A DNA stretch of 64,000 bases from Algibacter pacificus (GTDB lineage: Bacteria > Bacteroidota > Bacteroidia > Flavobacteriales > Flavobacteriaceae): the NCBI RefSeq assembly GCF_008033385.1, contig NZ_VOGY01000002.1, positions 248,001 to 312,000 on the forward strand. Direction: 5' to 3'. The position numbers and the translations under genes are program-made. This document shows, piece after piece, positions 32,911 through 41,423 of this stretch (its first letter is position 1; every line of letters begins with the position of its first letter). Under the pieces are notes generated by a model that saw only the letters and a list, made by a program, of their open reading frames with translations, searched no databases and was not told the origin of the DNA.

Positions 32911-33232
32911 TATTTTTGTTTTTAAGTGTTTCTAATAAATTATCTAGTTGGTTAAATCTATTTTCCCAAATGGCTCTAAATTGCTCTAACCATTTGTCGA
33001 TTTCTTTCATTTTTTCAACTTTTAACTCGTAGTATATTTCTCGACCTTGTTGGTTTGCATCAACCAAGTCACATTCATTTAAAATTTGAATGTGTTTAGA
33101 AATAGTAGGCCTCGCAGCATCAAAATTTTCAGCAATTGCTCCTGCTGTCATGGATTGTGAAGTAAGTAGTACCAATATTGCTCTTCTTGTTGGATCGCTA
33201 ATGGCTTGGAAAATATCTCGTCTTAATTTCAT
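32900..33232 (-). CDS. ArsR-family regulator, cluster 2
   Basis: A 110-residue winged-helix protein ([70 protein letters not shown]), a close paralog of 25334. It lacks a metal-binding Cys motif. It heads ArsR-SRPBCC-SRPBCC-DoxX-DUF4287. Confidence 0.87.
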   Translation of the reverse strand: MKLRRDIFQAISDPTRRAILVLLTSQSMTAGAIAENFDAARPTISKHIQILNECDLVDANQQGREIYYELKVEKMKEIDKWLEQFRAIWENRFNQLDNLLETLKNKNNEE

Positions 33233-33235
33233 TAT

Positions 33236-33277
33236 GAAGTTATTTGACTACAAATATATGTGAAGTTATTTGGCTAC
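33236..33277. promoter_or_regulatory. Tandem operator-like repeats before ArsR cluster 2
   Basis: GAAGTTATTTGACTAC (33236-33251) and GAAGTTATTTGGCTAC (33262-33277), direct repeats again 26 bases apart and 3 bases from the ATG. The core GTTATTT is shared with cluster 1, while the flanking bases differ in a consistent way (G..GC versus A..AC). Confidence 0.6.
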
Positions 33278-33358
33278 GCAAATTGTAAATATAATTTCAT
33301 TACAAAATTAGGTTAACCTTATTTTATAAAATGGTGCAAAAGCGGGAATAAATGGTGT

Positions 33359-34249
33359 TTATCGGGTTGTGTAGTTTTTTCTGAATGTTAGTGGACTGGT
33401 TGAAGTATGCTTACGGAAGAAGTTACCAAAATTAGAAGCGTCAGAAAAGCCTAATTGATGCGCTATTTCAGCTATGCTTAAATTAGTGAATTGAATCAGT
33501 GATTTTGCCTCCTTTATAAGCCTGCCATTAATATGCGAAAGTGCTTTTTTATTTGTTTCAGTTTTAACGGTTTTAGATAAGTGACTAGCACTGATATTTA
33601 ATAAGGTAGCATATTCTTTAACTGTTCGTTTTTCGAGGTAATGAACATTCACCAATTTTAAATATTGATTTGTAATGGAATGACTAGAATTTATTAATGG
33701 TTGTAATTCATTTTGAATCTTAGTAAATTCTTTTAGATTATAGAGTAAAGCAAGAAATTTATGTGTAGTAACTTTGGAAAAGACATCTATATTTTCATAA
33801 GATTTAAATACCTCTTCAAATACTGGTAATAATTCTTGATATTTATTATTTTCTAGTTGAAATAAGTTGATGTTTAAAATATTAAAAAATGGGAATTCAT
33901 TAAAAAAATCAAATTTTAAAAAATTAAAGTATTCCTGTTTAAAATAAATGAGATAACCTTCCGTATTTTTTTCTTTGTAAAAACTATAAATCAAGTTTGA
34001 ACATTGAAAGGTGAGAAATGACTCTTTTATATGGTCATCTTGATTGTTATATATAACATTGGTTTTTCCATTAGATGTTATTAAACCGATAAAAAAGAAA
34101 TCTCTACGAAATGGAGCTTTGTAAATTTCATCTTTATGCTCTTCTAAACGCATACAATAAAACATAGGATTTTTAGTCCTATGATTGACAGGTATTGATT
34201 CTAGAAAATCATTAATAGAAGTATAAAAAGGAATACTTTTCTCTTTCAT
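33359..34249 (-). CDS. AraC-family regulator
   Basis: A 296-residue protein. The C-terminal residues about 195-293 are an AraC HTH pair (VKEYATLLNISASHLSKTVKTETNKKALSHINGRLIKEAKSLIQFTNLSIAEIAHQLGFSDASNFGNFFRKHTSTSPLTFRK). The N-terminal two-thirds look like the cupin-containing sensor of this Flavobacterial type. It is next to the integrase but 73 bases from its end. Target unknown. Confidence 0.83.
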   Translation of the reverse strand: MKEKSIPFYTSINDFLESIPVNHRTKNPMFYCMRLEEHKDEIYKAPFRRDFFFIGLITSNGKTNVIYNNQDDHIKESFLTFQCSNLIYSFYKEKNTEGYLIYFKQEYFNFLKFDFFNEFPFFNILNINLFQLENNKYQELLPVFEEVFKSYENIDVFSKVTTHKFLALLYNLKEFTKIQNELQPLINSSHSITNQYLKLVNVHYLEKRTVKEYATLLNISASHLSKTVKTETNKKALSHINGRLIKEAKSLIQFTNLSIAEIAHQLGFSDASNFGNFFRKHTSTSPLTFRKNYTTR

Positions 34250-34322
34250 TAAATTTCTATTCTTATATAGCTAATGTTTGTTTTGAATTACAAAGAAAAG
34301 ATATTTAGAAAAACAATCATAG

Positions 34323-35603
34323 TTATAAGTTGTTTGATAGTAGTTTATTATAATAAGTTAAATTATTATTTTTTTGAGATTTTATATCAGTTAAACTGAA
34401 TTTATCTCTCAAAACCTTCATATCCTCACTTACTTTTTTATCCAAAATTTTTGCATAATGTTGGGTAGTCCGTAAATTTTTATGCCCCAACATTTTACTT
34501 ACGCTTTCTATAGGAACGCCATTTGTAAGTGTTACGGTGGTTGCAAAAGTGTGGCGTGCAATATGAAAAGTTAAATCTTTTTCAATTTCACAAACACCTG
34601 CAATTTCTTTAAGATAGGCATTCATTTTTTGATTACTCAAAATAGGGAGCAGTCTGTTTTCGTTTATACATTGCGGGTGCTGTGCGTACTTATCAATTAT
34701 CATTTGTGTAACAGGGAGTATGGGGATTTTTGAAGCGGATTCTGTTTTTTGTCTGTGAGTAAATATCCATTTCTCTCCATCGATTCCAATACTTATATGC
34801 AGTTTTGTTAAATTTTTGACATCAATGTATGCTAATCCTGTAAAGCAACTAAAAAGGAAGATATCACGAACTAGCGATAATCTTTCTGTCTTAAAATCTT
34901 TATTCAATATGGTTTGGATTTCTTCTTCTGTTAAATAGACACGCTCAACTTCTCTAACTTTTGCTTTATAATTGGCGAATGGATTTTTGTCTAGCCAATC
35001 ATTGGCCAAACATATCTTTATGATTTTACCGAAATTCTTGATGTACTTGACTGCTGTGTTATTATTACAATTTCTAACGCTTCTTAAATAAAATTCATAC
35101 TCTGTTATGAAAGCATGATTGATTTTTGCAATATCTATATCCGATATTTGATATTTCCATTCTAAAAAAGCTATTGTGTGTTTTAAAGATGTTTTGTAAC
35201 GCTCTAATGTTCCTGGAGCATATTCTTTTCCAACCAGTTCTTTAATTTTGTTATTATGATCTTTGAAGATTGGAATTAACATTCTTTGTTTATCATCAAC
35301 ACCTTGAAGTTTAGATTTTAAAACTGCTGAGGTTGCAGTTATTTTGTCTTTTAATATTGTGTGGTGTGTATCATAAACTTGCTGCTCTAACGTTTTAAGA
35401 TACCTATTTAAAGATTTTACTTCTTCGGATTTACCTATCACTTTCTGAAGTTTACTATCCCATAAATCGGGTGCTACATATCTTTTTGATGCAATTTCTT
35501 TTGGTTTTCCGTTAATGGTTATCCTTAAATAAATTGGGGCTGTGCCATTGGCTTTGATTTTACTTTTCTTAATCAAGAAGAGTAAGTTGAATGTTTTGGT
35601 CAT
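34323..35603 (-). CDS. Tyrosine recombinase, Bacteroidota IntDOT-like type
   Basis: A 426-residue integrase with an N-terminal arm-binding domain (FNLLFLIKKSKIKANGTAPIYLRITINGKPKEIASKR), a SAM-like core-binding domain (residues about 115-215) and a C-terminal catalytic domain. The box I region reads FSCFTGLAYIDV, so the usual first Arg is replaced, as in the IntDOT family. The other active-site parts are present: Lys in HRQKTESASKIPIL, HIARHTFATT (His-x-x-Arg), LGHKNLRTTQHY (His and nucleophile Tyr). It lies about 250 bases from tRNA-Ser, with a TAGGTCACT repeat cluster between them, and probably mobilised this island. Confidence 0.88.
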   Translation of the reverse strand: MTKTFNLLFLIKKSKIKANGTAPIYLRITINGKPKEIASKRYVAPDLWDSKLQKVIGKSEEVKSLNRYLKTLEQQVYDTHHTILKDKITATSAVLKSKLQGVDDKQRMLIPIFKDHNNKIKELVGKEYAPGTLERYKTSLKHTIAFLEWKYQISDIDIAKINHAFITEYEFYLRSVRNCNNNTAVKYIKNFGKIIKICLANDWLDKNPFANYKAKVREVERVYLTEEEIQTILNKDFKTERLSLVRDIFLFSCFTGLAYIDVKNLTKLHISIGIDGEKWIFTHRQKTESASKIPILPVTQMIIDKYAQHPQCINENRLLPILSNQKMNAYLKEIAGVCEIEKDLTFHIARHTFATTVTLTNGVPIESVSKMLGHKNLRTTQHYAKILDKKVSEDMKVLRDKFSLTDIKSQKNNNLTYYNKLLSNNL

Positions 35604-35705
35604 TTGTGGTAACTTTTTAGGTTGATAAAACTATCTCTTAAAACCACTTGAAACAAGATGTTCAAAACGTGAACTCCTTATTATACAAGTGTTTCAGCGT
35701 TTTCT

Positions 35706-35751
35706 AGTGACCTATTTGAATTTTAAACAATAGGTCACTAAATAGGTCACT
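35706..35751. repeat. TAGGTCACT cluster beside the integrase
   Basis: One inverted (AGTGACCTATTT, 35706-35717) and two direct copies (35729-35739 and 35740-35751) of a TAGGTCACT motif, about 100 bases upstream of the integrase start. Such clusters serve as arm sites for integrase or excision factors, or as operators for the integrase gene. Confidence 0.5.
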
Positions 35752-35796
35752 GAAAGCATACCATTTAATGAACTTTATGGGATAGTCACAAATGAA

Positions 35797-35830
35797 AAAA
35801 CGCCGTAAAACATAAGTTTTACAGCGTTTT
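35797..35830 (-). terminator. Terminator after tRNA-Ser
   Basis: AAAACGCCGTAAAAC and GTTTTACAGCGTTTT form a 15-bp stem with one mismatch pair and a 4-base loop, ending in T on the minus strand. It lies 24 bases after the tRNA 3' end. Confidence 0.65.
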
Positions 35831-35853
35831 GATTGAGTTTCTTAAACTCTTAG

Positions 35854-35938
35854 CGGAGAAAGAGGGATTCGAACCCCCGGAGGTGTGACCCTCAACAGTT
35901 TTCAAGACTGCCGCATTCGACCACTCTGCCATTTCTCC
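35854..35938 (-). tRNA. tRNA-Ser(TGA)
   Basis: An 85-base cloverleaf on the minus strand: acceptor stem GGAGAAA with TTTCTCC, discriminator G, D-arm GCAGAGTGGTCGAATGC, anticodon loop CTTGAAA with anticodon TGA, a long variable arm typical of tRNA-Ser and the T-loop GGTTCGAATCC. CCA is not encoded. Its 3' end faces the integrase, a common island integration site, but I did not find a second copy of the 3' end in the window. Confidence 0.93.
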
Positions 35939-36162
35939 TTGAGTGTCTCATAAGGTTATTGCCTTATTGCGGGTGCAAATATAAGAGCCTTTTTCGATGT
36001 ATTCTAATAAAAATTAAGTTTTTTTTAAATAATTTTGAAACTCATTTATAATGTATTCATTTTTAGGGAAAAAGAAAAGAAAAAAATATTTTAAAAAAAG
36101 CCGAGATACTAATAAAACTTATATTTTCGAAGTAATTCAAAAAAAATAGAATTATAAAACCT

Positions 36163-36170
36163 TACTTTTG
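36163..36170 (+). promoter_or_regulatory. Bacteroidota -7 element before the nitroreductase
   Basis: TACTTTTG matches TAnnTTTG, 22 bases before the nitroreductase ATG. I see no clear -33 TTG. Confidence 0.4.
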
Positions 36171-36192
36171 CATATCAATTAAGTAAAATTAA

Positions 36193-36822
36193 ATGGATAT
36201 TATAAAGCAGTTGCAATGGCGTTATGCAACCAAAAAATTCGACGCAACAAAAACATTAAACGCCGCTAAGTTAAATACATTAAAAGAAGCCTTTAATCTT
36301 ACCGCAACCTCTTTTGGTTTACAAACCTTAAGCCTTGTTATTGTTAAAAACAAAGCACTTCGCGAAAGCTTACTTCCGCATTCCTATAACCAACCGCAGG
36401 TGGTAAATGCCTCGCACTTGCTTGTAATATGTATCCAAGAAGATATTCAAGAACAAGATGTTGTAAACTATTACAATAACATAAAAACCATACGCAACAC
36501 TCCCGAAAGTATCCTAAAACCATACCGAGAACAATTGGTTGGTATCATGCAAGGTAAAAGCGTAGAACAACGCCAAAACTGGTCTAAAAACCAGGCGTAC
36601 ATAGCACTCGGAAATCTTATGACGGTTTGTGCTATAGAAAACATAGACGCCTGTCCAATGGAAGGATTTATTCCAGATAAATACGACGAAATTCTTCAGC
36701 TAAAAGAAAAAGGGTTAAAATCTGTATTAATCATGCCTGTAGGCTATCGGGATGCGAACGATATGTTTTCAACCTTAAAAAAAGTAAGGAAATCTATAGA
36801 TCAAAGCATCATAGAAATTTAA
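36193..36822 (+). CDS. Nitroreductase-family oxidoreductase
   Basis: A 209-residue FMN-dependent NAD(P)H oxidoreductase of the NfsB type (QLQWRYATKKFDATKTL near the N-terminus for FMN binding; ALGNLMTVCAIENIDACPMEGFIPDKYDEIL; LIMPVGYRDANDMFS). It acts in the cytosol on nitro compounds or quinones. It is the first clear core gene right of tRNA-Ser. Confidence 0.87.
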   Translation: MDIIKQLQWRYATKKFDATKTLNAAKLNTLKEAFNLTATSFGLQTLSLVIVKNKALRESLLPHSYNQPQVVNASHLLVICIQEDIQEQDVVNYYNNIKTIRNTPESILKPYREQLVGIMQGKSVEQRQNWSKNQAYIALGNLMTVCAIENIDACPMEGFIPDKYDEILQLKEKGLKSVLIMPVGYRDANDMFSTLKKVRKSIDQSIIEI

Positions 36823-36826
36823 TACC

Positions 36827-36926
36827 TTTGGGCGTTACCGCAAGGGTCGGGCTTTCACTACTCAATCTTTTTGTTTTTTTATTAAAACAAAAAGGATTTC
36901 AAACAGGTCGTTCAATCCCTAACGCA
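36827..36926. repeat. Structured dispersed repeat, copy 1
   Basis: About 100 bases between two core genes. A 23-base stretch (36841-36863) is identical to 63228-63250. Stems: GCGTT/AACGC (36832-36836 with 36921-36925), AGGG/CCCT (36843-36846 with 36917-36920) and an 11-bp apical stem, CTTTTTGTTTT with AAAACAAAAAG. Copy 2 has different bases that still pair. Confidence 0.75.
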
Positions 36927-36968
36927 GTAATCGTCTAAAATTGGAAAAAAAGATAAATAAACAACAAT

Positions 36969-38162
36969 ATGCCAGGATTCGAATTATTTGGAGAATTAGA
37001 AAAACAAGAAGTTAACGATGTTTTAGATAATGGCGTTTTAATGCGCTATGGTTTCGATGGTATGCGAAACGGCCATTGGAAAGCCAAAGCTTTAGAAAGT
37101 GAATTAAAAAATGCCTTTCAGTCGAAACACGTACAATTAGTATCAAGCGGAACCGCTGCGGTATCGGTAGCATTAGCATCGGCGGGCGTTGGAGCAGGAG
37201 ACGAGGTTATTATGCCAACCTTCACATTTGTCGCTAGTTTTGAGGCCATCATGATGTTAGGCGCCATTCCTGTTTTAACTGATGTTGATGATACTTTAGG
37301 ATTAAATCCAGAAGCGGTAGAAGCTGCTATTACACCAAAAACAAAAGCCATAATGGTGGTGCAAATGTGCGGAAGTATGGCTAATATGACGGCATTAAAA
37401 ACGATTGCTAACAAACATAATCTGCTTTTAGTAGAAGATGCTTGCCAAGCCATTGGAGGAACCTTTAACGGTATTCCATTGGGTAGTGTAGGCGATTTAG
37501 GCTGTTTTTCATTCGATTTTGTTAAAACAATTACCTGTGGAGAAGGTGGTGCTGTAATTACAAACAACGAGAAATATTATACCAACGCCGATCATTATAG
37601 CGATCATGGTCACGATCATGAAGGTAGCGATCGTGGTGCAGAAACGCATCCGTTTTTAGGTTATAATTTTAGAATTTCAGAATTGCACGCGGCCGTAGGT
37701 TTAGCACAGATAAAACGATTACCAGAGTTTTTAGAGATACAAAAACGAAATTTTAATATTATTCGTGAAGCTTTATCCACAATTCCGGAAGTGGTTTTTA
37801 GAACGGTTCCCGAAGGAGGTGTAGAAAGTTGTGCTTTTTTAAACTTCTTTTTACCCGATTTAGAAACTTCTAGAAAAGTAATTGAAGCCTTTAAAAACGG
37901 TGGAGTAGATGGTTGTTGGAATTATTATGATAACAATTGGCATTACATTCGTAAATGGGATCATTTAAAGAATTTAAAATCATTGTTTCCTCTTTCTAAA
38001 GAAGTAAAACAAGGCTTAGAACATCTTCAAACAAGAACATTTGAAAAATCGGATAGCTATATTGGCAGAAACATATCTTGTTTAATCAAACTCTCGTGGA
38101 CAGAGGAGGAAGTTAAAGAACGCGCTAATAAAATGGTGGCACTTATTAAAACGGCTTTATAA
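36969..38162 (+). CDS. DegT/DnrJ/EryC1/StrS-type aminotransferase
   Basis: A 397-residue PLP enzyme that aminates nucleotide- or sugar-linked ketones. The PLP lysine is in the motif FSFDFVKTITCGEGGAVIT (residues about 178-196), the Asp that binds PLP in VEDACQAIG, and the end-of-domain YNFRISELHAAVGLAQ is present. The stretch DHGHDHEGSDRGAETHPF is unusual in its His/Asp density. Likely product: an amino sugar for surface polysaccharide. No sugar cluster is adjacent. Confidence 0.85.
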   Translation: MPGFELFGELEKQEVNDVLDNGVLMRYGFDGMRNGHWKAKALESELKNAFQSKHVQLVSSGTAAVSVALASAGVGAGDEVIMPTFTFVASFEAIMMLGAIPVLTDVDDTLGLNPEAVEAAITPKTKAIMVVQMCGSMANMTALKTIANKHNLLLVEDACQAIGGTFNGIPLGSVGDLGCFSFDFVKTITCGEGGAVITNNEKYYTNADHYSDHGHDHEGSDRGAETHPFLGYNFRISELHAAVGLAQIKRLPEFLEIQKRNFNIIREALSTIPEVVFRTVPEGGVESCAFLNFFLPDLETSRKVIEAFKNGGVDGCWNYYDNNWHYIRKWDHLKNLKSLFPLSKEVKQGLEHLQTRTFEKSDSYIGRNISCLIKLSWTEEEVKERANKMVALIKTAL

Positions 38163-38214
38163 AAAGAGTTATTCCAACTATCCTACAAAGGTTTATATTA
38201 AAATATTAGAACAT

Positions 38215-38254
38215 AAAAAAAGGCTTTAAATTCACAATTTAAAGCCTTTTTTTT
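38215..38254. terminator. Bidirectional terminator
   Basis: AAAAAAAGGCTTTAAAT and ATTTAAAGCCTTTTTTT pair over 17 bases around a 5-base loop, with A- and T-runs on both sides. It lies between the convergent aminotransferase and ribB genes and would stop both. Confidence 0.85.
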
Positions 38255-38269
38255 ATAAAATGAATTTGA

Positions 38270-39430
38270 TTAATAATTCATAAAATCTACAATTTCTAAA
38301 CCATATCCAATTAATCCAACACGTTTAGTTTGTTCGGTATTGGTAATTAAACGTAGTTTATGAATATTTAAATCGTGAAGAATTTGGGCACCAATTCCAA
38401 AATCACGGTTATCCATATTTATTTTTGGAGCTTTGGTAATAGTTTCCGCGGTTTGGTTTTCTTTTAGAAAAGCCAATCGACTTAAAATATTCATCGATTG
38501 TACTTCTTGGTTTATAAAGATAATAGCACCTTTTCCGTTAGTATTAATAACGCTAAACATATTTTCTAGTTGGGCGTCTACATTGTTGGTAAGCGTTCCT
38601 AAAATATCGTTATTAATTAGTGTGGAGTTTATTCGGGTGGGTACGGCTTCGTCATCGGTCCAAGCCCCTTTTGTTAAGGCTATATGGATTTGATTATTAG
38701 TTGTTTGCTTATAAGCTCTTAATCTATAGCTTCCAAAACGTGTTTCAATTTCAAAATCTTCTTTTTTCTCAATTAAAGAATCGTGTTGCATTCTATAAGC
38801 CACTAAATCTTCAATAGAAACTATTTTAATATCGTGTTTGTGTGCTATTTTTAATAGTTGTGGTAGGCGTGCCATGCTACCGTCTTCATTCATTATTTCA
38901 ACAATAACACCTGCGGGTTGTAAACCTGCTAAGCGTGCAAAATCTATGGCGGCTTCGGTGTGGCCTGTTCGTCTTAAAACACCACCTTCTTTTGCTATTA
39001 AAGGAAATATATGTCCTGGACGTGCCAAATCGTGAGGTTTAATGTTAGAATCAATGAGTGCTTTTACTGTTTTAGCTCGGTCACCAGCAGAAATACCTGT
39101 AGTTACACCATGGCCACGTAAATCTACCGATACGGTAAAAGCGGTTTCCATAGGGTCGGTATTATTCCTCACCATCATGTTTAAGTCAATTTCTTTACAG
39201 CGTGTTTCTGTTAAGGGCGCGCATATTAATCCGCGGCCATGTGTTGCCATAAAGTTTATCATTTCTGGTGTTACTTTTTCGGCGGCAGCCAGAAAATCAC
39301 CTTCATTCTCTCTGTTTTCATCATCGACCACAATAATTATTTTACCATTTCTAATGTCTTCAATGGCATCGTGAATGGTATTTAATTTAGTGTCTGGGTT
39401 GGATACGGGGCTCATAGGTTCTAAAATCAT
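38270..39430 (-). CDS. ribB: 3,4-dihydroxy-2-butanone-4-phosphate synthase with degenerate RibA domain
   Basis: A 386-residue protein. Residues about 12-215 are RibB, which makes the four-carbon unit of riboflavin from ribulose 5-phosphate (DDENRENEGDFLAAAEKVTPEMINFMATHGRGLICAPL; GHIFPLIAKEGGVLRRTGHTEAAIDFARLAG). Residues about 225-386 align to GTP cyclohydrolase II, but the zinc motif (three Cys in CLTGDVFGSLRCDC) reads STLINNDILGTLTNNV here, so all three Cys are lost and GTP hydrolysis is unlikely. A separate RibA must exist elsewhere. It is upstream of no riboflavin gene in this window. Confidence 0.88.
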   Translation of the reverse strand: MILEPMSPVSNPDTKLNTIHDAIEDIRNGKIIIVVDDENRENEGDFLAAAEKVTPEMINFMATHGRGLICAPLTETRCKEIDLNMMVRNNTDPMETAFTVSVDLRGHGVTTGISAGDRAKTVKALIDSNIKPHDLARPGHIFPLIAKEGGVLRRTGHTEAAIDFARLAGLQPAGVIVEIMNEDGSMARLPQLLKIAHKHDIKIVSIEDLVAYRMQHDSLIEKKEDFEIETRFGSYRLRAYKQTTNNQIHIALTKGAWTDDEAVPTRINSTLINNDILGTLTNNVDAQLENMFSVINTNGKGAIIFINQEVQSMNILSRLAFLKENQTAETITKAPKINMDNRDFGIGAQILHDLNIHKLRLITNTEQTKRVGLIGYGLEIVDFMNY

Positions 39431-39444
39431 CTATTAAAAATGTG

Positions 39445-41415
39445 TTATTTCAAAGAATCTAAACAAAATTGTTTTAAATCTTCTTTCAATTTAACGTTTA
39501 ATAAAGGGTAAGTCATCATATAAAATGGCAACCCTAAAATGAGTAATCCTAAACTAGGACGTTTTGTTTTTTTATTGATATAGGCATAAAAGCTATTCAA
39601 ATTAATTATAGACTTTATATAGTAAATTATATAAAGAAGAAAGGATACAATACTTAATTGAATAGAAGCTGTAGCTAGTGGTAATAGTTTATTATTTTTA
39701 AATACAAAAAATAGGATTAATAATACGGCGCCTGTGGCATACAAAGAAATTGCAAATGTGGAGTGCTCTTTATAATGTTTAGCAATTTTTTCGGAAGCTT
39801 CAAATTGCGAATCTATAATCAAGCCTTGCGATTCTTGTAAATCTTGAATGCTATGTCCACGTTCCTTTAATAGGTTTAGCGCTTCAAATCGGCAGTTTTC
39901 ATCGTGTCCTAGGGTTTCATAATTTTTAATAACATCAACGAGTTCATTCGTTTTATAAGCAGTTAAAAATTTATAATCAACAGCGTTTTTTTCTTTTATT
40001 TTGAATATTTTTTTAAGCGGCTCCATAAGGTTTCCTACTTCAAATATACCTTTATCTGCTGTGGCACGTTTTGTTAAATAAATACCTAATGGTAACATGA
40101 CGAGCGTAGAAAACCAGCTGGCTAAAACGGGATTGAAATTACCTGTTTTCGCAGAGTTTGTTGCAAAAATACCAATAAAGTGATAGGTTAAAAAGAGTAA
40201 AATAGCGATGACCATTGGGAGTCCAATACCACCTTTTCTAATTAACGCACCTAAAGGAGCTCCAACAAAGAATAAAATAATACAAGCTACTCCTAATGCG
40301 AATTTTTCATGAAATGAAATAACGTGTCGGTTAAATGTTGAATTTGTAATTTTAGATGAAGCTATTTTCTGAGTAATAGTTTGCTTGTTACTGCTAGTTG
40401 CTTTTAAAGTAAGCTCTATTAATTCTATTTTTTGCTTAGTATTAAAGACATTTAAAATTGGACCGTTATATAAGGAGTTCTTTTTGGTTTTAGTATTTCT
40501 ATATATTTTATTAACACTAGACCTGTTAATTAAGTTTTTAGCAAGTCCTTCTTTCTCGTTATATTGTTTTTTTATTAGAGAATCCATAGCCGTATTTAAA
40601 TCTACTACATCTAGCATGCTGTATTTATCGGTTTGAGATTGCTCATCGATATCAACCTTATTCAGGTCTGATAAATCAATATTAATCGTGTATTTTTCGA
40701 ATGTACTTTTGGCAAAAGGTTTTCTTGCTTTCTTTTTTCTATCTTTTTCATTAATATCGTGATAGTAATTGCCGTTGAACAATATAAGTTTTAAAACATT
40801 AGAATCTTTTTCACTCGCTAACTCACCAGTTTTTGCTTTTATTATGGTAGCGTTTGTTCGTCCATTGACGGCTTTTAAATGAATAGTAACATTCTCTAAA
40901 TACTGACCATTTTCACCACTTTTCTTTTCAACTTTTATATTGTAGGGAGTGCCTTCAATCGGGTTAAATTGACCTTCAGCAATAGCCATGGCAGGTTTAA
41001 TTTTCGCAATATTACGTCTAAGGTTATACGAGTTTACTTCCGCCCAAGGAATGACGTTATTGGCAAAGAAAAAGGTAATGATACCAAGGGCTACAATAAA
41101 AATACTTAAACCAGACATGGCACGTTGTAATGAAATACCAGTGGATTTCATTGCTGCAAATTCATAATTTTCAGCAAAACTACCAAAAACCATTATTGAT
41201 GAGAGTAGTATGGTAAGTGGCACAACCAGCGGCATTAGTTTTGGCATAATATAAATTAAGAACTTAGCGATAATATCTATTTCTAAATCTTTACCTGCAA
41301 GTTCTTTTATGTAGAGCCAAATGGTTTGTAAAACAAAAATCAGCACAAGTATAATAAATACGCTGAAAAATGTTTTAAAGTAGGTTGTTAGTATGTAGCG
41401 GTCTAATATTTTCAA
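39445..41415 (-). CDS. lptG: LptF/LptG-type LPS export permease
   Basis: A 656-residue YjgP/YjgQ protein of the LptB2FG complex, which extracts LPS from the inner membrane. Helices 1-3 (YILTTYFKTFFSVFIILVLIF, ...LMPLVVPLTILLSSIMVFGS) and 4-6 (ALGVACIILFFVGAPLGALIRKGGIGLPMVIAI...) flank a large periplasmic domain (residues about 110-360). It is longer than E. coli LptG (about 360): a C-terminal extension with two more helices follows at residues 470-656. It is 8 bases downstream of lolA. Confidence 0.87.
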   Translation of the reverse strand: MKILDRYILTTYFKTFFSVFIILVLIFVLQTIWLYIKELAGKDLEIDIIAKFLIYIMPKLMPLVVPLTILLSSIMVFGSFAENYEFAAMKSTGISLQRAMSGLSIFIVALGIITFFFANNVIPWAEVNSYNLRRNIAKIKPAMAIAEGQFNPIEGTPYNIKVEKKSGENGQYLENVTIHLKAVNGRTNATIIKAKTGELASEKDSNVLKLILFNGNYYHDINEKDRKKKARKPFAKSTFEKYTINIDLSDLNKVDIDEQSQTDKYSMLDVVDLNTAMDSLIKKQYNEKEGLAKNLINRSSVNKIYRNTKTKKNSLYNGPILNVFNTKQKIELIELTLKATSSNKQTITQKIASSKITNSTFNRHVISFHEKFALGVACIILFFVGAPLGALIRKGGIGLPMVIAILLFLTYHFIGIFATNSAKTGNFNPVLASWFSTLVMLPLGIYLTKRATADKGIFEVGNLMEPLKKIFKIKEKNAVDYKFLTAYKTNELVDVIKNYETLGHDENCRFEALNLLKERGHSIQDLQESQGLIIDSQFEASEKIAKHYKEHSTFAISLYATGAVLLILFFVFKNNKLLPLATASIQLSIVSFLLYIIYYIKSIINLNSFYAYINKKTKRPSLGLLILGLPFYMMTYPLLNVKLKEDLKQFCLDSLK

Positions 41416-41423
41416 AGGAATAC

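Noticed and set aside
1-35850. Insertion sequence or transposase as the cause of the duplications
   Set aside because: No transposase reading frame or IS-type inverted ends were seen. The only recombinase is the tyrosine integrase at 34323.
1-35850. Conjugative transposon (CTnDOT-like) functions
   Set aside because: No tra, mob or relaxase genes appear. Only the integrase resembles that class, and the left end is outside the window.
35854-35938. Second tRNA-Ser 3' end in the island as the other attachment site
   Set aside because: I looked for the GGATTCGAACCC run left of the tRNA and did not find it; it may lie outside the window.
38270-39430. Functional RibBA bifunctional enzyme
   Set aside because: The RibA zinc cysteines are absent, so only the RibB activity is supported.
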